From contig JACQCN010000372.1 of NCBI GenBank assembly GCA_016201575.1, positions 1 to 5,293 on the forward strand: a stretch of 5,293 nucleotides of DNA, in the 5' to 3' direction. The notes beneath the pieces were generated by a model that did not search any database, was not told the DNA's origin, and saw only the letters and a program-made list of their open reading frames with translations. Each line of letters opens with the position of its first letter. Positions within the stretch are counted from its first letter, which is position 1. This document shows positions 1-5,293 of the stretch, piece after piece. This DNA comes from Candidatus Rokuibacteriota bacterium. Its GTDB lineage: Bacteria; Methylomirabilota; Methylomirabilia; Rokubacteriales; CSP1-6. The position numbers and the translations under genes were made by a program.

Positions 1-1
1 G

Positions 2-586
2 ACACTCTACGCCGAGCACGAGCTGAACGCCTCCACGTTCACGACGCGCGTGATCGCGGCCACGCTCTCCGACATGCACTCGGCCGTCGCCGGCGGGGTG
101 GGCGCCCTCAAGGGCACGCTGCACGGCGGCGCCGGCGAAGCGGTCATGCGCACGCTGATCGAGATCGGCGAGGTGGCCGCCGTCGACGGCTTCGTCGAGC
201 GCGCGCTGGCGACCAAGCGGCGGCTCATGGGCTTCGGGCACCGGGTCTACAAGGCGGGCGACCCGCGGGCGGCGATCCTGCGCGGCATGGCCGAGCAGGC
301 GTGCCGCCAGTCCCGCGAGCCCAAGTGGTACGACATCGCGGTGCGGCTGCACGAGAAGGTCCACGCCGCCAAGACGCTGATCCCCAACGTCGACTTCTAC
401 TCGGCGCCGCTCTTCTACTCGCTCGGCATCCCGATCGACCTCTTCACGCCCGTGATCGCGGCGGGCCGCATCGCGGGCTGGACGGCCAACCTGATCGAGC
501 AGTACGACGACAACCGCCTGATCCGCCCGCGCGCGGACTACGTGGGGCCGAAGAACCAGCCCTGGGTCCCGGTGGAGAAGCGCTAG
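2..586 (+). CDS. Citrate synthase / 2-methylcitrate synthase, C-terminal part (5' end outside window)
   Basis: The frame is open from base 2 and ends at TAG 584-586, giving 194 residues of a type II citrate synthase fold enzyme; the N-terminal half lies upstream of the window. The enzyme condenses oxaloacetate with acetyl-CoA (citrate) or propionyl-CoA (2-methylcitrate) in the cytoplasm. The family hallmarks are clear: YAEHELNAST near the left edge, then LHGGA with the first active-site His (codon 122-124), GFGHRVY with the second His (239-241), and NVDFYSA with the catalytic Asp (392-394). The tail RPRADYVGP is typical of the short citrate synthases related to Bacillus CitZ/MmgD. These motifs do not separate citrate from methylcitrate synthase. 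The PrpF homologue two genes downstream makes a methylcitrate role plausible, but that is inference. The next gene starts 39 bases after the stop, consistent with one operon. Confidence 0.95.
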   Translation, partial: TLYAEHELNASTFTTRVIAATLSDMHSAVAGGVGALKGTLHGGAGEAVMRTLIEIGEVAAVDGFVERALATKRRLMGFGHRVYKAGDPRAAILRGMAEQACRQSREPKWYDIAVRLHEKVHAAKTLIPNVDFYSAPLFYSLGIPIDLFTPVIAAGRIAGWTANLIEQYDDNRLIRPRADYVGPKNQPWVPVEKR

Positions 587-610
587 CGTGGCAGTGCGAG
601 CTGCAGCCGC

Positions 611-618
611 AGGCGAGG
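611..618 (+). promoter_or_regulatory. Ribosome binding site of the aconitase gene
   Basis: A purine-rich AGGCGAGG lies 7 bases before the ATG at 626. It is an imperfect Shine-Dalgarno sequence, but it supports that start, which also gives the N-terminus expected for the family (a short basic segment followed by ARKLIESRL). Confidence 0.45.
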
Positions 619-625
619 CGAGCCG

Positions 626-2566
626 ATGAATCCGAATCAGCGAAGCGGCCGGAGCCTGGCCCGCAAGCTGATCGAGTCGCGCCTGGTCGCGGGCAAGCCG
701 GTGGCGGGCGAGGAGATCGGCGTCACGGCCGACCAGATCCTCCTCACCGACACCAACGGCACGCTGGCGTTCCTGCAGTTCGAGACCCTGGGCTTCCCGC
801 GCGTCACGCCCGCCCGCGTCGTCACCTACATCGACCACAACGTCTACCAGGTCGACTCGCGCAACTCCGACGACCACCGCTACCTGCAGACGGCCTCCCG
901 GCGCTACGGGGCGGTGTTCTCCAAGCCCGGCAACGGCATCTGCCACCAGGTGCACCTCGAGTCCTTCAGCGCGCCCGGCCAGACCTTGCTCGGCACCGAC
1001 AGCCACACCCCGCTCTGCGGCGCCGCCGGCATGCTGGCCATCGGCGCCGGCGGCCTCGACGTGGCGGTGGCGATGGGTGGCGGACCGTACTACCTGACGA
1101 TGCCGCAGGTCGTCCAGGTGCGGCTCACGGGCGCGCTGCGCCCCTGGGTCACCGCCAAGGACGTGATCCTCGAGCTGCTGCGGCGGCTCAGCGTGCGCGG
1201 CGGCTCGGGGAAGATCTTCGAGTACACGGGGCCCGGCGTCGCCACCCTCTCGCTCCCCCAGCGGATGACCATCGCCAACATGGGCGCGGAGCTGACCCTC
1301 ACGACCTCGGTCTTCCCGAGCGACGAGACCACGCGCGACTACTTCCGGCGGCTGGGCCGCGAGGCGGACTGGCGGCCGGTCGCGCCGGACCCCGACGCGG
1401 AGTACGACGACACGATCGAGCTGGACCTCGGGGCCGTCACGCCGCTGGTCGCCCTCCCCGGCTCGCCCGACCGCGTGGTCCCCGTCGAGGAGGCGGCCGG
1501 CACGCCCATCGGGCAGGTGATGGCGGGCTCGTGCACGAACGGCTCGTGGGAGGACATGTGGTCGGTGACGCAGGTGATGCGCGGGCACCGCGTCCATCCC
1601 TCCGTGTCCTTCGTGGTCTTCCCGGGCTCGCACCGCATCCTCGAGGTCATGGCGCGCGAGGCCCTGGTGCAGGACCTGCTCGCCGCCGGCGCCGTCATCT
1701 CGGAGTCCACGTGCGGCGCCTGCCCCGGGATCGGCCACGTGCCGGCGTCCGGCGCGCGGAGCCTGCGGGCGTTCAACCGCAACTTCCCGGGGCGGAGCGG
1801 CACCAAGGATGACCAGGTCTACCTGTGCTCGTCGGTGGTCGCCGCCGCCTCCGCGCTCACCGGCGTCATCACCGACCCGCGGGCGCGCCCGCCCCTGCCG
1901 GCGCTCGTGCTCCCGCCCGACTTCCACGCCTCCGACGCCGGCTTCGTGCCGCCCGCGGGCTCAGACGAGCGCCCGGAGGTGGTGCGCGGCCCCAATATCA
2001 AGGACGTGCCGCTCGGGGAGCCCGTGGTCGAGCGCCTGAGCGCCCCGGTACTGCTCAAGGTCGGCGACAAGATCTCGACCGACCACATCTCGCCCGGCGG
2101 GTCCGCGGCGCTCGTGTTCCGGTCCAACGTGCCCGCGATCGCCGAGTTCACGTTCAAGTACGTCGACCCCGAGTTCGTGGCGCGCGCCAAGGCCGCCGGC
2201 CGCGGGATCATCGTCGCGGGCGAGCTGTACGGGCAGGGCTCCTCGCGCGAGGCCGCGGCCGTCGCGCCCATGCACCTCGGCGTCCGCGCCGTGCTGGCGA
2301 AGTCCTTCGCCCGCATCCACCGCGCCAACCTGATCAACTGGGGGATCGTCCCCCTCACGATCGACCCCGACGCCCACGACGCGATCGAGCAGGGCGAGTG
2401 GCTCACGCTCGAGGACTTGCGGGCGTCGCTGGCGGCGACCGGGCGCGTCACGATCGTGAGCGAGCGCAACGGCGCGCGCTACACCGCCCAATGCGTCCTG
2501 ACGCCGCGCGAGCGCGACATCCTCCTCGCGGGCGGGTTGCTCGCCTACACCAAGGGCGTGCGGTGA
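626..2566 (+). CDS. Aconitate hydratase, short (about 650-residue) type; possible 2-methylaconitate hydratase
   Basis: This is a complete 646-residue cytoplasmic [4Fe-4S] enzyme of the aconitase/IPM-isomerase superfamily. It interconverts citrate, cis-aconitate and isocitrate, or the 2-methyl equivalents. The N-terminal catalytic domains carry DH at residues 70-71, TDSHT (Asp125, Ser126, His127), the cluster ligands Cys303 (GSCTNGS) and Cys363/Cys366 (CGACPG), and the two Arg of NRNFPGR (385, 390). After a linker, the C-terminal swivel domain has KISTDHISPGG and GQGSSRE, with Ser539, Ser540 and Arg541 matching the Ser-Ser-Arg active-site triad of mitochondrial aconitase. All key residues are therefore present. 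At 646 residues it is far shorter than AcnA or AcnD (about 860-890) and fits the compact bacterial/archaeal-like aconitase group. The stop overlaps the next start by one base (TGATG), suggesting coupled translation with the PrpF gene. Substrate preference cannot be read from the sequence. Confidence 0.95.
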   Translation: MNPNQRSGRSLARKLIESRLVAGKPVAGEEIGVTADQILLTDTNGTLAFLQFETLGFPRVTPARVVTYIDHNVYQVDSRNSDDHRYLQTASRRYGAVFSKPGNGICHQVHLESFSAPGQTLLGTDSHTPLCGAAGMLAIGAGGLDVAVAMGGGPYYLTMPQVVQVRLTGALRPWVTAKDVILELLRRLSVRGGSGKIFEYTGPGVATLSLPQRMTIANMGAELTLTTSVFPSDETTRDYFRRLGREADWRPVAPDPDAEYDDTIELDLGAVTPLVALPGSPDRVVPVEEAAGTPIGQVMAGSCTNGSWEDMWSVTQVMRGHRVHPSVSFVVFPGSHRILEVMAREALVQDLLAAGAVISESTCGACPGIGHVPASGARSLRAFNRNFPGRSGTKDDQVYLCSSVVAAASALTGVITDPRARPPLPALVLPPDFHASDAGFVPPAGSDERPEVVRGPNIKDVPLGEPVVERLSAPVLLKVGDKISTDHISPGGSAALVFRSNVPAIAEFTFKYVDPEFVARAKAAGRGIIVAGELYGQGSSREAAAVAPMHLGVRAVLAKSFARIHRANLINWGIVPLTIDPDAHDAIEQGEWLTLEDLRASLAATGRVTIVSERNGARYTAQCVLTPRERDILLAGGLLAYTKGVR

Positions 2567-3657
2567 TGCCGCAGCGCCGGATCCGGGCGGTCTACATGCG
2601 GGGCGGCACCAGCCGCTGCCTCGTCTTCCACGCCCGCGACCTCCCGCGCGCGGGGGCGGAGCGCGACGCGGTCCTCCTCCGCGCGCTCGGCAGCCCCGAC
2701 CCCTACGGCCGCCAGCTCGACGGCCTCGGCGGCGGCATCTCCTCGCTCTCCAAGGCGTGCATCATCGGCCCCACGACGCATCCCGACGCCGACGTCGATT
2801 TCACGTTCGCCCAGGTGGAGGTGAGCCGCCCGGTCGTCGACTACAAGGGCAACTGCGGCAACTGCTCGGCCGCGGTCGGCCCCTTCGCGATCGACGAGGG
2901 CCTGGTCGCCGCCGCCGAGCCGGAGACGGTCGTCCGCATCCACAACACCAACACGCGGAAGCTGATCCTCGCCCACGTCCCCGTCCGGGGCGGCGAGGCG
3001 GCCGTCGACGGCGACTTCGAGCTGCCCGGCGTGCCCGGCAAGGCGGCGCGCATCGTGCTCGACTTCGTCGACCCCGGCGGCGCCGTGACGGGCCGGCTCC
3101 TCCCGACCGGACACGCCTACGACGTGATCGAGGGCCTCCAGGCCTCCTGCGTGGACGCGACCAATCCCATAGTCTTCGTCCGCGCCAAGGACGTGGGGCT
3201 CGCCGGGACCGAGTCCCCGGCCGACATCGACGCGGACCCGGCCCTCGGCGCGCGCCTCGAGAAGATCCGGACGGCGGCGGCGGAGCTGATGGGAATCCCA
3301 GGCAGCGCGGCGGTGCCGAAGATCGCGCTGGTCGCGCCGCGCGCGCCGTTCGCGGCGCTCGACGGCACCCGCTACGAGGCGACGCAGGCCGACGTGCTCG
3401 CGCGCGTCATCTCCATGGGCAACTGCCACCGCGCCTTCGCCCTGACCGCCGCCATGTGCCTCGCCGTCGCCGCGCGCATCGAGGGCACCGTGGTGCAGGA
3501 GGCCGTGGGGCTGGCGACCGCGGGCGACGTCCGCCTGGCCCACCCGTCGGGCGTCCTCCCGATCGCCGCCGACGTCGGGCCGGGTCCCACGGCCCGGCGC
3601 GTGACGGTCTACCGCACCGCCCGCCGGCTCATGGAGGGATTCGTCCGGATCCCGTGA
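2566..3657 (+). CDS. PrpF-family isomerase (2-methylaconitate isomerase / 4-oxalomesaconate tautomerase type)
   Basis: This gene encodes 363 residues of the PrpF family (diaminopimelate-epimerase-like fold), cytoplasmic enzymes that move or flip a double bond in tricarboxylates such as 2-methylaconitate or 4-oxalomesaconate. Visible family motifs are MRGGTSR (11-17), LGGGISSLSKACII (54-67) and YKGNCGNCSAAVGPFA (93-108), followed by HNTNTRK and, in the C-terminal lobe, ISMGNCHRAFALT. Lys63 and Cys97 sit where Shewanella PrpF has its functionally important Lys73 and Cys107, with the same offset of 10 for both. The length is nearer to the tautomerase/YbhH branch (about 350-360) than to classical PrpF (about 390), so the exact substrate is open. 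The start was set at ATG 2566, overlapping the aconitase stop. The frame stays open a further 247 codons upstream, but that part lies inside the aconitase gene and resembles nothing. Linkage to synthase and aconitase supports a role in the same citrate/2-methylcitrate pathway. Confidence 0.92.
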   Translation: MPQRRIRAVYMRGGTSRCLVFHARDLPRAGAERDAVLLRALGSPDPYGRQLDGLGGGISSLSKACIIGPTTHPDADVDFTFAQVEVSRPVVDYKGNCGNCSAAVGPFAIDEGLVAAAEPETVVRIHNTNTRKLILAHVPVRGGEAAVDGDFELPGVPGKAARIVLDFVDPGGAVTGRLLPTGHAYDVIEGLQASCVDATNPIVFVRAKDVGLAGTESPADIDADPALGARLEKIRTAAAELMGIPGSAAVPKIALVAPRAPFAALDGTRYEATQADVLARVISMGNCHRAFALTAAMCLAVAARIEGTVVQEAVGLATAGDVRLAHPSGVLPIAADVGPGPTARRVTVYRTARRLMEGFVRIP

Positions 3658-3710
3658 CCCCGCGAGCCTGAGCCCCGCCGAGCCCGCGAGGATCCCCCGC
3701 TGAACCGCCC

Positions 3711-3740
3711 TTGCCCTCCCGCCGCACGGGCGTCTATAGT
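3711..3740 (+). promoter_or_regulatory. Possible sigma-70-type promoter upstream of the integrase remnant
   Basis: TTGCCC (3711-3716) and TATAGT (3735-3740) are separated by 18 bases in an otherwise very GC-rich gap between the PrpF gene and the integrase remnant. The -10 element matches the consensus at five of six positions; the -35 matches only at its first three bases and its fifth. It could have driven the integrase gene. This rests on sequence match alone. Confidence 0.35.
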
Positions 3741-3842
3741 TGGCTCCTGACGGCGAAAGAGGCTGCCCGAACGATTCTCCTCCGACCGCGGCGTCCGACG
3801 GCATACGCCTTCGCACCCGAGCAGCGGCTCGCCCTCGCCGTC

Positions 3843-4424
3843 CACGAGGGTGAGCCCCCTGCCGCGCCCAAGCCGCGCCTCCTCGACCGCGTCCGCGCCG
3901 CCCTCCGCGCCCGCCATTACAGTCCCCGCGCCGAGGAGGCCTATGTCGCCTGGGGTAACGATGCTGCCCGCCGCGGTGAAGGCGGACCGGGCCCAGCACG
4001 TCGAGGCCGTGCGAGCGCAGCACCGGCGCGACCCTCGACTGCGTGGCGGGCTCGGTCGAGTCCCCACCCCGCTCGCGCGCAAGTACCCGAACGCGGGTCG
4101 AGAGTGCGTGGCAATGGCTCTGCCCCGGCACACGCATCCACGTGGACCACGACACTGGACAGCGGCGCCGGCATCACCTGCACGAGTGCGTTCTGCGGCG
4201 CGCCGTGAAGGACGCCGTCCGGCGCGCCCAGATCGCGAAGCGCGCCGGGCCCCACACCTCCGGCACTCCCTCGCGACGCACCTCCTCGAGTAAGGCCACG
4301 ACGTCCGGACGGTCCACAGTTCCTCGGACACCGTGGCGTCAGCACCAAGATGATCTACACGCACGTCCTGAACCGCGGGCCCGCCCCCCTGCGACGCCCG
4401 GTGGATCGGATGTTCGATGCGTGA
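3843..4424 (+). pseudogene. Integron integrase (IntI-type tyrosine recombinase), disrupted by deletion and frameshifts
   Basis: IntI pieces read in the right order but in changing frames. Positions 3867-3953 give PKPRLLDRVRAALRARHYSP and AEEAYVAW, the N-terminal DNA-binding segment. Positions 3955-4104 (next frame) give VTMLP, then LARKYPNAGRE, the IntI-specific segment (compare class 1 LERKYPRAG). Positions about 4106-4258 (third frame) give WQWLCPG, GQRRRHHLHE and AVKDAVRRA up to PHT. Positions 4252-4290 give PHLRHSLATHLLE, with the HxxR box, then TAA 4291-4293. Positions 4320-4424 give LGHRGVSTKMIYTHVLNR, with the GH box and nucleophile Tyr at 4356-4358, ending at the natural TGA. About 120 or more residues between YVAW and VTMLP are missing, including the first catalytic Arg. 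The protein cannot be functional. The true start is uncertain (upstream only a TTG at 3711 is in frame). It lies on the same strand as the cassettes, with its 3' end towards them, as in inverse integrons. Confidence 0.88.
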
Positions 4425-4436
4425 GTCGTCCGCCAT

Positions 4437-4466
4437 TTGCTGCTGGATAGGCCGACAGGATAGACT
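4437..4466 (+). promoter_or_regulatory. Possible cassette promoter (Pc-like)
   Basis: TTGCTG (4437-4442) and TAGACT (4461-4466) are 18 bases apart, just after the integrase remnant and pointing at the cassettes. Integrons normally carry a promoter before the first cassette, so the place is right, but both boxes are weak matches. A second AT-rich candidate -10 is TTATAC at 4605-4610, without a good -35. Confidence 0.25.
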
Positions 4467-4576
4467 GCGGCGCCATGCCGTGTAACAACGCCGGGTCCAG
4501 GCGACCGCTGGAGGGGCAAGTGCTCATGAGAGAAGGGCGTCAGCCAATACGCAATAACCGCCAGGGCCGGTGATAC

Positions 4577-4591
4577 GCAGCGACACGCTGC
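4577..4591. repeat. Small perfect hairpin GCAGCG-ACA-CGCTGC
   Basis: A 6-bp perfect inverted repeat with a 3-base loop. Flanking CGGT (4568-4571) and ACCG (4597-4600) can extend the pairing across an internal loop. No U-tract follows, so it does not look like an intrinsic terminator. It may be part of a recombination site or a chance structure. Confidence 0.4.
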
Positions 4592-4647
4592 AGGTGACCG
4601 CGTCTTATACGGGTCTGCCTAACCGTGGACCGAATTTGAGTTCGTCC

Positions 4648-4653
4648 GAGGAG
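4648..4653 (+). promoter_or_regulatory. Ribosome binding site GAGGAG of the first cassette gene
   Basis: GAGGAG lies 5 bases before ATG 4659. This good Shine-Dalgarno favours ATG 4659 over the TTG at 4656, which would be too close to the site. Confidence 0.7.
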
Positions 4654-4658
4654 CGTTG

Positions 4659-5141
4659 ATGAGCATCTATGCCACGCTGTGGCGGCTCCAGTTCCCGAGC
4701 CACGGAGACGACCATACGGGCTGCGAGTGGATCGAGGTCATCGCCCAGGGCGTTCCCGCACATATCGGCACCCCGACCCCGGGCGTCGGAAACGAGGGAG
4801 ACGACCCGTACGCTAGCTTCCTTCCACCGGCTATCGCTATCCCTACGGATGACAATGGCCAAACGATGCGTGCGGTGGTGTTCGTGACTCCGGCGACGCG
4901 CAAAGGAACGGATCGCTCGGCCCAAGAGTACGTCAGCCCTCTGCTCGTCCTGTCTGGGCTGGAGTATGCCACCATCCCGTTCGGTGACTTGCACGACAGG
5001 ATCTGCAATGCCTTGCGTGGAGATCGGCCTCGGCTCGTGGCCGAGTCGTGGGGGCCGGATGCGCGACTCCGGCTCCTATTCGAGGACGGCAGCGTGCAGG
5101 ATATCGAGTCGAATGAACGGAGCGGCCGGGCGCGCGCATGA
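4659..5141 (+). CDS. Hypothetical gene-cassette protein, 160 residues
   Basis: I do not recognise a functional family. The product starts MSIYATLWRLQFP, has conserved-looking stretches CEWIEV, AHIGTPTPG, DDPYASFLPPAI, RAVVFVT and EYVSPLLVLSGLEY, and then a more charged C-terminal half with HDRICNALRGDRPRLVAE. It has no signal peptide, no membrane segment and no obvious metal-binding cluster, so a small soluble cytoplasmic protein is likely. The start at ATG 4659 is supported by GAGGAG five bases upstream. The gene is flanked on the right by an attC site that begins 6 bases after the TGA, and it has little room on the left, which is the layout of an integron gene cassette. Base composition is more mixed than in the metabolic genes, consistent with acquisition from elsewhere. 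The last dozen residues (SNERSGRARA) look like unconserved tail. Confidence 0.8.
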   Translation: MSIYATLWRLQFPSHGDDHTGCEWIEVIAQGVPAHIGTPTPGVGNEGDDPYASFLPPAIAIPTDDNGQTMRAVVFVTPATRKGTDRSAQEYVSPLLVLSGLEYATIPFGDLHDRICNALRGDRPRLVAESWGPDARLRLLFEDGSVQDIESNERSGRARA

Positions 5142-5147
5142 GGGCCG

Positions 5148-5217
5148 GCCGAACATCGCGCTGCAGCGGATCGGGGTTCGCGTTGCTCGCCCCGCCCGCT
5201 GAGCGCGCGCGTTCGGC
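5148..5217 (+). repeat. attC site (59-base element) of an integron cassette
   Basis: A 70-bp imperfect inverted repeat with attC architecture. The outer core GCCGAAC (5148-5154) pairs perfectly with GTTCGGC (5211-5217), close to the RYYYAAC/GTTRRRY consensus with one deviation each. After a 2/3-base unpaired spacer, 5157-5169 pairs with 5196-5207 over 12 bp, leaving G5163 as a single extrahelical base in the left arm. A second small asymmetry (A5170, T5171 against C5195) precedes the stem CGGGG (5172-5176)/CCCCG (5190-5194) and a 13-base terminal loop. An extra base in the left arm is the feature that sets attC orientation, and here it fits a site downstream of a + strand gene. A plain terminator would not explain the offset bases, has no T-run here, and would not be followed at once by a new start codon. 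Confidence 0.85.
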
Positions 5218-5238
5218 GAACAAGGCCACGTCCCGGGT

Positions 5239-5293
5239 ATGAGAAAAGAGTACGACTTCTCCCAAGGCGTTCGGCGCCGAGCCCGAGTGCGCC
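5239..5293 (+). CDS. Start of second cassette gene, possibly a short antitoxin-type protein (3' end outside window)
   Basis: ATG 5239 opens a frame that continues to the window edge, giving 18 residues, MRKEYDFSQGVRRRARVR. The opening (M-R/K-K-E-Y-D-F-S) is one I associate with small CopG/BrnA-like antitoxin proteins that are common in cassette arrays, but 18 residues cannot prove this. It begins 22 bases after the end of the attC core, the normal spacing for the next cassette gene. No clear Shine-Dalgarno sequence is visible (only AAGG at 5222-5225, rather far from the ATG). Confidence 0.5.
   Translation, partial: MRKEYDFSQGVRRRARVR

Larger units (their letters stand above)
4425..4640. other. 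Gene-poor gap between integrase remnant and first cassette; candidate attI or decayed attC region
   Basis: I see no convincing gene here; the only short ATG frame (4475-4573, 32 codons) has no recognisable product. Visible elements are GTGTAACAACGCC (4480-4492), which resembles the left end of an attC, a GCCTAAC (4617-4623) that fits the RYYYAAC core consensus, and GTTCGTC (4640-4646), which differs by one base from the GTTCGGC right core of the attC downstream. No long-range pairing of these boxes could be found, so a functional attI or attC is not demonstrated. The base composition is less GC-rich than the metabolic genes. Confidence 0.35.

Noticed and set aside
301..1812. A 503-codon + strand frame overlapping the synthase and aconitase genes
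   Set aside because: The translation is Arg/Pro/Ala-rich without motifs, and both underlying genes are certain in other frames.
1825..2565. Upstream extension of the PrpF reading frame
   Set aside because: It lies wholly inside the aconitase swivel domain, and its translation is Arg/Ala-rich noise. The PrpF family begins at ATG 2566.
3658..3710. Search for a terminator after the PrpF gene
   Set aside because: The repeats of CGCGAG/GAGCCC here are direct repeats and not inverted; no stable stem with a T-run is visible.
2545..4155. A 536-codon open frame on the - strand across the PrpF gene and the integrase remnant
   Set aside because: It is the antisense shadow of a GC-rich coding region: low-complexity Arg/Gly/Ala-rich translation with no family resemblance, while the + strand gives clear PrpF and IntI motifs.
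3609..4436. A 275-codon - strand frame opposite the integrase remnant
   Set aside because: No recognisable family, and the + strand shows ordered IntI motifs over the same bases. The open frame follows from high GC content.
4475..4573. A 32-codon + strand ORF (MPCNNAGSRR...)
   Set aside because: No clear ribosome binding site, no known family, and its beginning coincides with attC-like sequence, so it is more likely worn recombination-site DNA.
5148..5217. Interpretation of the strong palindrome as a rho-independent terminator
   Set aside because: No T-run follows, the stem has the offset unpaired bases of an attC, the outer boxes match attC cores, and a new gene starts right after it.

Overview
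The window is a stretch of high-GC bacterial chromosome with two distinct parts. Positions 1 to about 3657 hold a compact, co-directional (+ strand) metabolic gene set: the 3' part of a citrate or 2-methylcitrate synthase, a complete short aconitate-hydratase-type enzyme, and a complete PrpF-family isomerase. Together they look like a citrate/2-methylcitrate module, in which the synthase condenses oxaloacetate with acetyl-CoA or propionyl-CoA, the aconitase dehydrates and rehydrates the tricarboxylate, and PrpF isomerises the (methyl)aconitate double bond. The second and third genes are translationally coupled (TGATG overlap). The GC-rich codon use and these protein types fit a soil or sediment bacterium; Candidatus Rokubacteria/Methylomirabilota is a possible source, but that is only an impression.

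Positions 3658 to 5293 are an integron remnant. From about 3843 to 4424 lies a broken integron integrase (IntI-type tyrosine recombinase) on the + strand. Its N-terminal SAM-like segment, the IntI-specific segment, the HxxR box, the GH box and the catalytic Tyr segment can all be read in the correct order, but they are spread over three frames. A large internal deletion removes the first catalytic Arg region, and there are three smaller frameshifts and one in-frame stop. A gap of about 230 bases without a convincing gene follows; it holds a possible cassette promoter and small inverted repeats and may be an attI or decayed attC region.

Next comes a complete gene-cassette-like unit: a 160-residue protein of unknown function (4659-5141) with a good ribosome binding site, followed 6 bases later by a 70-bp attC recombination site (5148-5217). 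The attC has a perfect 7-bp outer core, a 12-bp inner stem interrupted by one extrahelical base, a further 5-bp stem and a loop. Immediately after it a second short reading frame starts (5239) and runs off the window, as expected for the next cassette. The integrase and cassettes point the same way, with the 3' end of the integrase towards the cassettes, which is the arrangement of so-called inverse integrons. The integrase is dead while the attC still looks intact, so any remaining mobility would need an integrase supplied in trans.
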